Shown here one piece after another: positions 1 through 12,370 of a DNA stretch of 64,000 nucleotides; the stretch's first letter is position 1; every line of letters starts with the position of its first letter. Under the pieces are notes generated by a model that made no database searches, had not been told where the DNA came from, and saw only the letters and a program-made list of their open reading frames with translations. The stretch is from positions 6,973,053 to 7,037,052 of the forward strand of contig NC_049905.1 in NCBI RefSeq assembly GCF_001411555.2, written 5' to 3'. The stretch comes from Juglans regia. Lineage: Eukaryota > Streptophyta > Magnoliopsida > Fagales > Juglandaceae. Position numbers and translations under genes: made by a program.

Positions 1-89
1 TGTTAGAATAAGTTATACAAAGAGCTCTATTTTCTTCAACCACCTAGATCAGTCTATGCACGTGTGACTTTACTACGAGAAGTACTTAC

Positions 90-1557
90 TGGTAATTACA
101 CTGATTTGATAGTTTGGATTGCTCGTAACCAATTCGTGCTTCTTCTTCCCAATCCTGAAATGCATAGCAACAAGACAACATCAAGAAAATAAAATAAAAT
201 AAAACTTCTAGGTACTTAGTCCATCACATCTCCAAGTTTTAACACGAAAAGATCAGCATGGTAACTCCAACTCCACCTGACGCATGATTTGCACTCCCCA
301 CATCGTAGAGTGATTACAATTCTGTAATTCTACACGGACAGGAGACCCGACATCAGGATTTCCTTTCCAATATGCTAGGGGCGACTTCTTCGACCAACTT
401 GTACGTTGAGAACCTTGTTTAATGTCTCGGAACTCCTCATCCCAGGGCCTTAAATTTGTCTCTGGCCTGTACAAGAACTATTCCCATGTAACACATTCAT
501 AGCAAATCCAATCACGCCCACATATTAAGGCCGTAATTTTAAAATGGATAAGGCAACGATAGTAAGAGGATTCATAGGCTCGGGGCGTAACAAGAAAATT
601 AAACTAGTGGGCATACATGTTTCATATTTTGACGTTGAAGAATAAATAAAAACAGCAGGAATAATGTAAATGAGTTAAACCAAAATAATAAAAGAAGCAA
701 AAATTAATCCTTTTCCATTTTCTTTCAAATACTTACCAACCCCAGAAAGACCAATCAGGAAACGGGATGTCGTAGTGATCCTCATTGGTGCAATAACGAA
801 ACAGCGGCAGCGGCATGGATTTGTGCTCAGTCATGTTGATACGAGGCTTATCCATGCAATCAAACATCATATCGACATCAGGTACCATCCCAGGATACCT
901 CTTGAGTAGCTGCAACAACCCCCATATCGTAAACATCATTCGGCTCTGCACGCAAGTATAATACAAATCCACGTACAGCTTCCCCGAAACGATCACGATT
1001 CGGAAAGCCGCAAATTTCTGGGACTCCGCCAAATGGGCCGAAGAAATCCCCGTCCGAGCCCATGGTTCGAGATCGTGGTGGATCCACCGAAAGAAAGCCG
1101 GGCATTTCTTGCTCGGTTGAGAGGGATGAGTCCGGTTTCGTCGTTCGGGGATGGTGTTGGTGTTGGTGTTGGTGTCGGTGTCGGTGCCCGAGTGGCAAGC
1201 AAGGTAAGAGCAGTGGATGATTTTGTAAGCTCGGGCTTGCCGAGATTGTTCGCTGAAGGTCTTGGGTGGGAAGAGGTGCCACGGCGTGGGCTCTAAATTG
1301 TGGCCCGCGACGGTTTTCGTTTGGGAAGCGAAGTCGTCCACCTATTTGATCAAGTCACAGGACCATGAATCGGAATAAGCAAATATAAAACAAAAAGTAC
1401 AGAACGTGTTTAATGAAATGCCGCGAAGATAAAAAAGAAAAGAAAAGAAAGTGACCTTATAGAGGAGAAGTGCGGTGATGGAGAAGGCGGCCAAGGCAAT
1501 GACGCAAGGGAGGAGATGGGAGGGCTTGCGAGCTTTGTTCTTCGGAGACAATCCCAT
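90..1557 (-). CDS. GT90 (Rumi/CAP10-type) protein O-glycosyltransferase, partial
   Basis: Four exons are visible: 1557-1456, 1341-737, 466-277 and 154-90. All junctions are GT-AG and in phase, and the gene continues past the left edge. Exon 1 encodes a short basic N-terminus (MGLSPKNKARK) followed by a hydrophobic stretch, as in a type II Golgi/ER membrane anchor. Exons 2-4 carry the CAP10/GT90 core. The FFRWIHHDLEPWARTGIS block, the LLQLLKRYPGMVPDVDMMFDC block and the FPDWSFWGWPE, YWKGNPDVGSPVR and GYEQSKLSNQC motifs all match plant proteins annotated as O-glucosyltransferase rumi homologues. The family moves sugar from a nucleotide sugar to glycoproteins or cell-wall acceptors; the plant substrate is unclear. 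The start is the first ATG before the anchor. One oddity is a D/N-T dipeptide run (about residues 85-96) coded by a hexanucleotide repeat. Family assignment is secure; exact substrate is unknown. Confidence 0.9.
1153..1186. repeat. GGTGTT/GGTGTC hexanucleotide repeat inside the GT90 coding exon
   Basis: Five full hexamers plus four bases are read on the + strand. On the coding minus strand this gives alternating Asp/Asn and Thr in the stem region after the membrane anchor, a place where length change would be tolerated. Confidence 0.85.
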
Positions 1558-3129
1558 GGCTACGGCTGAGATACCATCTGCATTTGCGTCTCCTCATCTC
1601 TTTCTATAATGTTTCCATCATTCAAACTTGCATACCTCGATCTCCTCCGGAAATGCGGGGTGGTTTGGATTCACAACTGAATTCACAACTGAATTCAGCT
1701 TATCTAACTCATCTCTTTTTATTATTATAAACTTTTAAATTCTTACATAAAATATAATAAATAATTTATTTTTAAAATTTAAAATAATAATCATATTAAA
1801 AAATAATATTATAATAATATTTTATAAATTTTAAAACATTCTCCAATCCAATCGAGTCAAGTTTGACTAAATACTCAACTCAATTATAACTCTAGTTTCA
1901 AGCCAAGTTCTAGCTGAATTTTCTATAAATCAAGTTGAGCTCGAGCTGAACATTAGAGCTCCACTCTCATATTAGCCGAGCTCGAGTTGAAACTATTTAA
2001 TATTTGAGCCGAGTTTGAACAATTTCAACTCAAATCAACCCAATTCGACTCAAATACAATCTTACTTAGAGATTTGGGATTGGAAATTATAGATCCTTAC
2101 TATCTAATGCCGTAAAGTTGTAACAAGAAGATTTGTTTCATATGTGTTTAGGCGCCTCATTCAGATGATATTATGAAATGTAGGTTGGAAAAGGATAAAT
2201 GTGTCTTTTTGGTTCAATCTGTTTAGAAGAACATTTCAGGTGGGACCACATCATCATTATAAAACCACATCGATCTAATGATCTCTCATCTAATACCAGA
2301 TAATTGCAACTGCAAGAGCTACTTATGGAAAAAAAATCCTGGTCAAATGATGACAGGTAGACAGAAAACAAGGAGATAATAGTCAATAAACCAATAGAGG
2401 AAAGGGTACATGAAGCTTCTCAATCACTTGAAACAGCTTCTGTTTATGAACACTTGTCATGCAAATGGTCACATATCTTGAATCAAAGCAAAGGTACAAT
2501 GCTGCATATAGAAAGCCATAACTGAAAAGTGTATGAGAATATTTGCAGCTTGACAAAAGAGGTCGCAAGGAGATGACAAACAATGCAAAGTTGTTCATTC
2601 AACCTGTTCTGAAACCTAAGAGACTCGTTTTCTAAAAGAGAGAAAATTACAAGCCTGATTTAACTGTTACTTTGTACAAGTATATATCAAATCCATCCAC
2701 ATTAAGAGTGAAAAAGATTCTACAGTAGGCCATTAAGCTTCATTTGGAACATGGAAGCAACTGAGCTCATCTGAGTCGAGTTCAAATTTAAGTCTAGCCC
2801 AACATCTAAACATACAACTCACAAATTACTAAACATCACTCAATTCAAAACTTCTTTACACGTGAGATCCACAATTTTTTTCAACTCAATACCTCTTTAC
2901 ACGCAAGACCCACAACCTTTTTCAACTTCCCATAAATAGATCTAAACTTATCGTAACATCCAAACACATAAACTCATCTTACGTGGACCCCACCAAATTC
3001 ACTCCACCATCTCAACTCACTATCATTCATAAAGAACTCAACTCATCTCTGGTCAGCTCAACATCCAAACATAGCAGTTGAGAGTTGCACTAAGAGAGTC
3101 CCTCCATAATATTTACTCATGCATGTATA
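1558..3129. other. Spacer between GT90 and APD genes, with MITE debris
   Basis: No coding signal stands out. An AT-rich MITE fragment lies at about 1695-1845 (the TAATAATAT / AAATATAATAAA core of the Tourist-like family described elsewhere). Its left flank repeats the phrase ATTCACAACTGA twice. From about 2740 to 3085 there is another MITE-like block. It is rich in CAACTCA and CATCCAAACA phrases and holds a roughly 40-base tandem duplication around CTCTTTACACG. The first part of the spacer is the 5' flank of the GT90 gene, and the last part is the 3' flank of the APD gene. Confidence 0.5.
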
Positions 3130-6100
3130 TCAAACTGAAAAAATCTTCCTCACTTTCTTCATCTTCCTTTGGCATATGGGACAAGTACCAGCCTCTTCTG
3201 CAATCCTGCAGAGTACACAGATTTGAACGTCTAAATTTCGACTTGATTTTAACAAGTTGGAAATGGTTGGAAATAATATCAACAATGATCATAGAAAGCA
3301 TGCACACAGCAGTTTACATATATAGTCTTGAAGGACACGATAATTTACCTAGTACTGATTTGTAGATTCATTGAATATTGTTGGCCATTGTGATATGAAA
3401 GTTTAAGCACTAGATGAACTCAAGTACTTTTCACTTAATTAAGGCTTGTGGCTGCAACTCAAATCAATCCTAATCCCAGCGTTTTGGGGTTGGCTTTATG
3501 ATTTTTTTTCCTCTACTAACTGGGTTAGCATTGTGCTGTTTCTAAGAGCATCATAATCCAAAGCCACAAGTTTTTCCATCAAGATTTCTTCAAATAGTGT
3601 GAGGTATATTTACCTTGTTCCGCATGTAAAACAGGCAGCACAGTGCCCACATGGAAGAAAGAAGCAGTCCCTGGGGGCATCGGCGCAAATGACACAAAGA
3701 TGCCGGGGCTTGTTGGTGTTATCCTTTTCTGTTATTTGCTGTCCTTCAACACCACTCACTGTGGGCTGGTCCTCCGGATCTTCCTCATCTCGTGAAATAG
3801 AATCACAAGATGAACCCCAACATGAAATATCATCGTCTATGTGCAAAAGTAATGGGGCTCGTTCAGGTCTCAACTCCCCCGCTTGAAATCCCATTATATT
3901 TTCATCTGTTGTTTGGAATATTTTGAAGAATCTGAAGGCGAGTAAGATTAGGAAGGTCATTATACCTACATGAAGGAAAGCAGTGAATATGCATATGAAC
4001 ATTCCCGTTTTGCTCTCATGAGAAGGATATTAATGCAGGCAAAATAACCTGATCCAACAAAATATGTGATCCACCTAGGTCCATAAGACAGTTTGACCTC
4101 CCAGCCATTATCAGCATCCTGAAAGAATGAGAATGTCACCAAATTCAAGTGCATGGAAGTTTTATGGTTCTCATATAAACTGAAAGAGGAAGTCTTTTAC
4201 CTTTTTAAGATGTGGAGAAGTTAAGACAACAACATTTACTCCTAGAAGAACAAGCTTCAGACTACATGAATTGCTACCCAGGTAGCACTTATAATATGCT
4301 TGAGTTGTGTTATAGAGGAAAGCGCTTATGGTCAACTTCAATTCTACCTGTACAATGCAGCATTCATAGCTGATAAATTTATTATCTAACAGTCTAATGG
4401 TGTACGCATGTGCATATAAAGGATTATATCATAATCATTACTGAGGTGCTAATGAAAAAGAGAGAATCCACTGATTTTCTGTATTAAACTTCAGAAGGAT
4501 TACCAGCAGCAGGTGGTGAGTTTCATTGGTGCAGGTTGCAGCATTCTAACCTGTCCTATATATGTCTTTTAAACAAAGATGCAAAGACTGCATGGGGAAT
4601 GTATTTGTTGTTTGGGAGTATATGCATGGGAAATCCCTCCAGGGAGTTTCAGATTTATGGTTGAGGCCAAATATATACTCTCCAAGTCATTGTGCAATAT
4701 GCAAACTCCTTTTGGATGGATTATTTGCACAGCCCAAATTCTTAGAGAGGCTCTTACCATTTTAGCTATATAAATCACGATGTTCAACATGCTGAACACG
4801 GTTGCTAGAATTTCTTATGACAAACCTGAAGCCTCCGATAAATGTACATGATGAAATAAATCACAAAGCTTCCCTGTTCTTTGATTTCTTATGGCTGTAT
4901 TTCCTTGTAATGCAGAAGTTGTTCGACAGCAGGGTCGGCCAAATCAAGCTAGTCTTCAGGAAATATCAGGTCAAGAAAGGGTTTTAATTTTCCACACTGT
5001 TATCAGTTGGCACAGATGGAAATGAGCAAATCAGCTGAGGCAACTCAATGGGATGATACTAACTGAAGCAGCAGTTAGTCCATTTTACCAGAGGAGAGAC
5101 TTGGGGGTGGGGGGACGAGGACTGAGGATCAACCTTCTCTCGGTACCCATCTTATCCATGACATTAGTTTCTTCTGGTTATCAACTGGATGGGAGATTTT
5201 GTAATAAAGTTTCATAGAAATCTTTTTAGTACACTACATTCTTGTTTGGTCTCATCTTTCAATGAACTACCATTACAACTCATGTGCCCTGGACTACAAT
5301 ACAATCTTGATAAATAAAAGAAATCATAGGCGCATACCTCAACCTTCTCAGAGTGCAAGTTCCCCACTGCAATGTAGTAGTTGGAGGACTCCGGAATTTT
5401 CAGTTGGATCTTACCACTACCTGTGACGTAGATGGGTTTTAAACATCTCACTTATACAAAGTGGGGAATAAAAAGTTGTATTAATAGAATTTACCATAAA
5501 TGATATTCCAAGACAAAGTTGTGTCATGATATGATGGGTCCTCTATCCACTCAACAAGGCTTTCTCTACCTGCAGATTTAGACAAGAATCAAGACGAGAT
5601 ACATGAGCTAAATAACATCTTATTAACAAAGTTTCTGTTTAGCTCTGCATTCAATTAAGAGTCAGAAATAAAGCCAAAGCTTGATTGGTCATCTCACTAC
5701 AGGCTATTTCTAGCTTATTGTGTACTTATCAAAGTACACTTAGTTGATGTTCCACTTATGAACTACTTGGATCCCATCCCCTGTGTAACTATCAATATAA
5801 AGTTACCTGATATTCCACTTACAAACCAATGCTATTATCTTCAACACTTGCTATATAGCACAGAAATGTACTAGCTGCAATGATAGGTCCAGACTGACTG
5901 TGGCTCTTCAAACTGAATCAAATTCTAAGCTGTCCCTGAACTAATTTTCCCATTATTCTAGCTATTTGATTTTACACAAGCATAGATTCTTGATGCCATT
6001 AAGAGTCTACTGACTTTAAACTGGTATCTAAATCTAAGTTAATATTTCATTCTAAACAGACAAAGCTAAACAATACCATCGACTTTAATGATGAAGAAGT

Positions 6101-7676
6101 TGGAATTTGGAAAATACCTTGTGCAATCACAAGGGATAAAGGTGAGGGAGTTGGAGATTTTACATTGTATAAGATATCCACTCTAGATCCTTTGTTTAGG
6201 AAGTATATCCACTCCTACAACATGAGAAGTCCAAATTTACCCGATAAATCCAAAAACTAGAATGCTCTAGGTGGTGCACAGCTCATTCATATCTATTACT
6301 TTCAAGTAGAAAAAAGGAATGTGAGCAAATCCCTGAGATTCAAAGAACATAAATGCAGAGAAAAAAGATCAACAATAGCAGGAAATATGCCTTGTGGAAA
6401 TTGGCAGGTACAAGTGCATTATGTGTTTCATTCCAGGTGATCTCAATATCCAGGGGTGGAGGTTTAGAAAACCCATATAAAGTTGGCCCTGGCTTTTGCT
6501 CATTGACTTCCTCTGCCTGTTTGTAAACAGAATGAGATTAGTGCATAGAGACAAACACAGCAGAAGCAAGAAAAAAAAATAGGAATGCAGTAGAGATGCA
6601 ACAAATTATCTTAATCTCTTCCAAAAAGTGAAAGCCAACTACCTTAATAGACTGCACAAAGAATGAGTTAGCTTGTATTAAGCGTGAGCAATTTGGTCCC
6701 AATTGTGTATTCACAGATCCATAAAAACAAAGAATCATAGTCATGGATGCTGCTGATGAGGAATACGGAAACCAAAATCAAACCAGATCATTAAGATTAA
6801 AGTCATGAGCAAATGAACTGATCAAGTAATATGCGATAGAAATATTCAAAAGTTAATGTTCTGCATGGTTTCCTTGAAATGTAGATAAAACAATAATATA
6901 ATCGAATCTTATATATAAGGCCTTTTTTACTCATACAAGCAAATTACAACATCCGCTCTTGTACACCCAATACAACTACGAATTCATACACTTTGTATTC
7001 ATACACTTTGTATTCATACACTTCGAATATTTTTGCAGGCAAAAACCCTTTTCTCAACCCTTCATATTCATATAGACTTGCCTCATTTTCTCTCTGGGCA
7101 ACCAGCTTGAGGTCCATTTTACTCTTGGAACAGTATAGGAAAGCGAGAAAGAAAAAGAAAAAGAAATAGAAAATTCCAACCACTGAAGCATTCATAATTT
7201 GCTTAGCTAGCTAGCATACCTAATTAAGCATTTTACTTTCACTTTTCCGTTCTTCTAGTGTAAAAAAAAAAAAAAAAAAAAAAAACAAAAAAAAGAAATT
7301 TTCTTTTCTAAAAACAGGAAAGCGTGAATGAGGATGAAACTGACCGAGGAACCAAAACGTGACGAGCAGAACAAGGTAAGACCACAAAGTCTCTCATCTC
7401 CGTAGACGCCACATCAGATATCAATATGTTCAGGCGGTAGGGAAAATTAGAAGGCTGTTGTTGTCGCCATTGTTGGTGACGGTTGAGAAGGATACGGTGG
7501 TGGTGGTGGTGATGGAGATTGTCTCCATTCTGGAGCCGTTCATTTGCTACTGCTACTTCTTGTTCTTGAACTTGGGAAGTAGACGGCGAAGAAGAAGATG
7601 GACCATCGGTGGATGTTGTAGCATAAGAGGAAGAAGGCGCAAGCCCACGTTGGCCACCATGCTTTGGTTCTTCCAT
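3130..7676 (-). CDS. APD-family membrane RING-type E3 ubiquitin ligase, with a frameshift in exon 1
   Basis: Ten exons: 7676-7345, 6749-6643, 6516-6391, 6214-6118, 5569-5495, 5420-5338, 4347-4201, 4118-4049, 3965-3614 and 3205-3130. The N-terminus is Ser- and His-rich and ends in a hydrophobic segment. A luminal region follows with the family phrases [22 protein letters not shown] and [15 protein letters not shown] second membrane segment ([12 protein letters not shown]) comes next, and a C-terminal C3HC4 RING reads [19 protein letters not shown] ... CPICQRK. Arabidopsis APD1-4 are endomembrane E3 ligases needed for pollen mitosis II. Exon 1 has one base too many, near 7385-7400: the frame runs to EMRD and then leaves the conserved [13 protein letters not shown] segment, which is present one frame over. 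The exons sum to 1465 bases; one fewer gives 488 codons. So this is either a broken allele/pseudogene or a sequence error. The exon 3 donor is GC, not GT. Confidence 0.88.
7261..7297. repeat. Poly-A tract in APD intron 1
   Basis: More than 20 consecutive A residues followed by A-rich sequence lie on the + strand between the first two APD exons. This is a simple repeat. Confidence 0.9.
7377..7402 (-). other. Apparent single-base insertion (frameshift) in APD exon 1
   Basis: On the minus strand, GAGAGACTTTGTGG reads D-F-V-V in the frame set by the start codon. Dropping one T gives D-L-W-S and restores the conserved first transmembrane segment up to the exon's GTCAGT donor. The extra base most likely lies in the TTT run near 7386-7388. 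Confidence 0.75.
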
Positions 7677-9153
7677 TCCGAAAATACTCAGGTTTCGTAA
7701 ATGTTGGCTAAGAACCAGTCTGAAAAGCAGAGAAGTAATAATAGACAGAGGAATACAACTCTGATCAATGAAACAAGAAAAGCTTAAACTTTTGGAATGA
7801 ACGAGCAATTGGAAACTCTCTCCCGTATTCTTCGTCTTTTCTCAAAATGGTAATTGGGTGACCGTTAGATGAATGCCTCTCAAATTGAGAAATTCTTCTA
7901 TACACAGTCGTCCCATGTAGACGCCGAGGCTAGTTTGTATTTAAAAAAAAAAAACAAAATTAAAAAAAAGAAAACCAAAAAACAAAAACGAATACGAAAA
8001 TGGAAAGAAAAGCAGGTTGAAACCCATTTCACTGGTTTCCCGCTTCTCAGGGTGCGAGACCTAAATCTTCTGAGGGTGCGCGAGAACTGAAACTTGACGA
8101 TCCAACTCCCACGACTTCTTCCTCGTGTGGGTGCAGAAGATTGGGGTGGGCATCTGCGTTGGGTGGGCCAATGCAAGGCCGGTCTGCGTTGGTGTGGGTC
8201 AAGCCTGAGCGTCGTTTGGGTCAGCTTCGTGGGCTTGGTTTGGGTTAGCTTCGTGAGCTAGCATTTCAGGTCAGAGACGTGGGTCAGCTTCATGGGTCAA
8301 CTTTTCGTGGGTCATCTTCGTCCCATACCGTCGCCACCAATACGTACTATCATTTGTGCTTCAATCTGTAATTTTAACATTTGTTTAAATGTTTTGGTTA
8401 CTAATAAACAATCAAGCATGTTTTGATTTAGTTTTTTTTTTCTTTCACATCATGTTGTGATTTAGTTATTGTTAATACAAGATTTTTACATTGCATAAAG
8501 TTAGATATGTAGAAATTTCTTGGTTGAAAATATTAATTTTCTAGTTAAATATTATGATTTAGTTGTTATTAAATATATGTTTCTAGTTGGATGAACTGAG
8601 GATGGAATGTGGAAAGTTGGTTTAGTCATCGCTATTGATGGGTTTGGTACATGTCTAGCAGGAGCACACTAAAAATTTGAAACCTAAGAACCTAAAGATT
8701 TATAGAAAGATGAAATCAAATTCAAATTCAAATAGAAGTACAGAAAAACACATCTAATTCGAGTATGTATTTCTGTAATATATCTATCATGTTTATTCAC
8801 TCTTTGTCAAGAACAAGAATTTTTTTAAAAACAATTTATCGATGTATAGATAAATATATATATATATATATATATGTTTCTCTACTTTGTATTATAATAA
8901 GAATCAGATCTTAATCCAATCAAATATCCAAGTTTATCTTCAATCTAATAACAACCAAATCTTAAGAAGTACCATATTTGAACTTGAATTGTTATTGTAA
9001 ATCTTATTTGATGATAATCAAATTTTAATCAGTTTTTTTTTTCTTGGAAGAAATATGTACAAGATTAGTCTTCACTCTCTCTCTTGGTCGACATAATTAC
9101 TTTTCTTGAAAACTTATCAAATGCTGACATTGGATATTGAACAACTTGTACAG
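7677..9153. other. Spacer upstream of APD and of the FAR1-like remnant
   Basis: Bases 7940-7990 are an A-rich run. From about 8110 to 8340 the DNA is unusually G/T-rich. It carries degenerate direct repeats of the phrase GTGGGTCAGCTTCGTGGG, quite unlike the flanks. From 8350 to 9100 it is AT-rich and includes a TA dinucleotide run at about 8856-8876. No ORF here has recognisable similarity. The G/T-rich block may be a terminal region of the MULE-like unit that follows; that is inference. Confidence 0.5.
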
Positions 9154-12100
9154 GACATGGGAAAAGGGGAAGAACACTCATCTCCGCTAACACCATCTAT
9201 CTCAAATCCCACAAACACAGTATGTTATTTCATAATTAAAAAACTTATTGCAACTCAATATTTAGCATCCTAATTATTATTATTATTTTTATGTTAAGAC
9301 ATCCCTTAAAATGGTCTACTAAACTTTTCAAATTACATGCACGGTTACTTTGGACCATTGCCTGCATGGTCACCAGCTTTCCTACCATATCCAGATGGCA
9401 ACAAAAATCCAAACAACATTCAAGTAGTTTTTCAACTTCATTCTTGTCTTTTAGTTATAAGTTAATTATTTTTTAAGCAGTTTAAATGTTTTCATTTTTT
9501 TGTTTTATACAAATCGTTGGTTATCTATTTCAATATGGGATGGGACCTTTGAGGCCATTTATCGCTACAAGCTCTGCAACAAGCGCAAGAGTTGGTCAAG
9601 AAGATAGACCTAATTGTCTGGAAATGAAGTGCCATGTATTTCCGCTAGAGTTGATGAAGAAATTATGTTGGATAGACCAAATGAACGGGAAACTGACGAT
9701 GGCACTACCGGTACACCACAAGTGGTGCCATCGTCGGATGGTGATGATATCATTGAGGAGCCAAAGTCGGGGATAGAATTCAATTCGTTTGAAGATTTGT
9801 TGAACTATTATAAGCATTATGCTAAAAAATGTGGGTTTGAAGTAATGGCACAAAGAAGTGAGAGGTCAGAGGATTAAAGTGTCAGATATGACACCCTTAG
9901 TTGTGCACAGGGAGGGAAAGTCTGGAATAGGAGTTCCAATGTCGCCAACCCACGTCCGATGGGGAAGATGAACTGTAAGGCAAGGATTAACGCCTTAAGA
10001 GTCGAGGAAAAGATGCGATTGGCAACAGCCCATAATACACATAATCACGACCTCAGCTCACAGAAATCCCACTCTTTCAATGTAACAAAAAAGTGAGTGA
10101 GACAGTTAAAAGAGTCCTAGACACAAACGACTTAGCTGACATCCGACTGAATAAGAGTTATGGATCTCTTGTCGTTGGCATAGTTGGTTTCGAGAACCTC
10201 ACATTTTTGGAAAATGATTGTCGCAATTATATCGACAAAGTATGACATCTACGACTTGGTGCAAGTGGTGCTGGAATACTTCGAGATTATTTTATGAGGA
10301 TGCAGTACAAGAATAATGTTTTTTTTTTTTTTTACATTGATGGATTTAGACGATGACGAGAGATTAAAGAATGTTTTTTGGGCAGATCCACGTAGTCGGG
10401 CAGTCTACCAGTATTTTGGTGATGTGGTCACATTCGACACCACATACCTGACGAATAGGTATGTGATGCCCTTTGCACCATTTGTCGGTATAAACCACCA
10501 CGGGCAGTCAATTCTTTTGGGAGCTGAGTTGATTTCCAGTGAGGACACAGAGACATTTACATGGTTATTCCAAACCTAGTTGTAGTGTATGGACGGTATA
10601 GCTCCAAAAACTATTATTACCGATCAAGACAAAGTAATGAAAAATGAAATTGCTATTGTCTTTCCCGAAACTCGATATAGATTTTATATGTGGCATAAAC
10701 TGAAGAAAGACCCTGAGAAGCTTGGGTCATATGCTTCCTACAGAAGTATGCTAAAAACTCAACTGCTGAAATGTGTATACGACACACAAACTATTGAGGA
10801 GTTTGAGAAATGTTGGGACAGGTTTATTAACACATACGGCTTACATGAAAATGCGTGGTTAAAAAGTTTATATGCGGAGCGTGAGCATTGGGTACCGGTG
10901 ATCCTAATAGAGCACTTTTAGACTGAAATGAGTACAACCCAGAGCAGCGAGAGTATGAATGCTTTTTTTCCAATTATGTTCATTCAAAGACAAACTTGAA
11001 GGAATTTGTCGACCAGTTTGACAGTGCACTAGGGAAGAAAATTGAGAATGAAAATCATGCGAAATTCTAGTCATTTAGCAGCACCATTCCCTGCGTATCT
11101 AGATCTCCAATTGAAAAGAAATTCTAAAGTTTGTACACTAACGCTAAATTTAGGAAAGTTCAGCAGCAAATAATAGGTGTGCTTGATTTGGATCTATCTC
11201 TACTTACATCGAATGGTGTAATGAAAAGTTATTTAGTAGAAGATGAAGTTCGTATTGAGAAGTTCACTAAATTGGTTACATATTCAGTGGACTTTAATGT
11301 GGAAGACTGCAATGCTAAGGGCAGGTTTGGGGCATAAAACAAAACACAAAATTCTCATCTCTTCTCATCTCATCATTACACCTTTTTTAAATCCTCATAC
11401 AAAATATAATAAACAATTCAACTTTTTCAAATCTTAATACACATTTTTCAAATCCCAAAACAATAATAATATTAAAACTTAATATTTTAAACTTCAAAAC
11501 AAAACACAAAATTCTCATCTCACCCCCCAAACCTACCATAAGTGTTCATGTGGGTTATTTAAGATGAATGGGATACTGTGTAGGCATATTTTGGCCGTAT
11601 TCAAATCTAACAGTATAAAATCATTACCAAACCGGTACATTCTAGATCGATGGAGGAAGAACATCAAAAAGAGATATACGTTAATCCACAGTAACTATGA
11701 CGCGTGGGATCAGAGGTCAAATGGTAATATATATTCAATTCTGTTGAATATGTGTTATGGGATGATAACTTATGCGGCATATTCTAATAAGCAATTTGAA
11801 GATGCAAATAAGAAGATACATGAGATGACTAAATGTTATCGCGAGCACACACGCAACTTATCTTTGACCCAAACAGGTTTGAAGGCAACGAATTTTAAAG
11901 TCTATTAATCTTAAATAGTACTTTATAACTACTTAATTTCTATAATTATATGATGTCCTATTTAACAGTTATTTGCCCATAGCAGGTTCGAATGCTGGTT
12001 TTATGACACTGGACACAACTGTAGTTGGTAGTTCATAACAAGTCAAGAATCCACTTGTTGTCAAAGGGAAAGGAAGACCTCCATCTTTGAGGAGAGCATC

Positions 12101-12370
12101 CAGGATGGAGACAGACATACAAAAGGTTAAAGCCAAACAGAAGAAAGCACAAGTCAGAGGGAAACTCAAACATGTGCATGTTTTAACATTGGGAGAATTA
12201 AAAATAAACATGTGAATGTGTGTTAGATTTATAATGTAAACTTAGAAGAAATAGTATTTTTACTTGTTACTTTATTATTAGCGAGATGAAGGAGATACAC
12301 CAGCCATGGGCACGCGCAGGAATTTATTTGAGCCATCAAAAGTAGATATCACCAATCCTGAACAAGTGCA
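9154..12370 (+). pseudogene. FAR1-RELATED SEQUENCE (FHY3/FAR1, MULE-transposase-like) pseudogene
   Basis: Fragments in family order lie in shifting frames. First is an N-terminal piece near 9154, then a NYMHGYFGPLPAWSPAF segment (about 9330-9375). A FAR1 DNA-binding domain follows at about 9770-10090 (FEDLLNYYKHYAKKCGFEV ... HNHDLSSQKS). The MULE transposase core covers 10320-11100 (FWADPRSRAVYQYFGDVV, FDTTYLTNRY, TIITDQDKVMKNEI, YRFYMWHKLKK). A SWIM finger (CSCGLF ... CRHILAVF) lies at 11542-11610. A basic tail is at about 12060-12370. Stops interrupt it after SED (9875), after VTKK (10094), after FQT (10577) and after IEHF (10920), and frames change between fragments. A MITE also splits the SWIM finger. 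Intact relatives are transposase-derived transcription factors in phytochrome A signalling, or active MULE transposases. This copy cannot encode one. Confidence 0.9.
11319..11538. mobile_element. Tourist-like MITE with TAA target-site duplication, inside the FAR1-like pseudogene
   Basis: The inverted ends are GGGCAGGTTTGGGG on the left and, read inward from the right, TGGTAGGTTTGGGG. TAA flanks both sides (11316-11318 and 11539-11541). Removing 220 bases plus one TAA rejoins GCT AAG TGT TCA TGT, coding A-K-C-S-C, which restores the SWIM finger. The interior has the family core (TCTCATCTCATCATTACA, ATACAAAATATAATAAAC). A 3-bp TWA duplication is typical of PIF/Harbinger-type Tourist MITEs. Confidence 0.88.
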
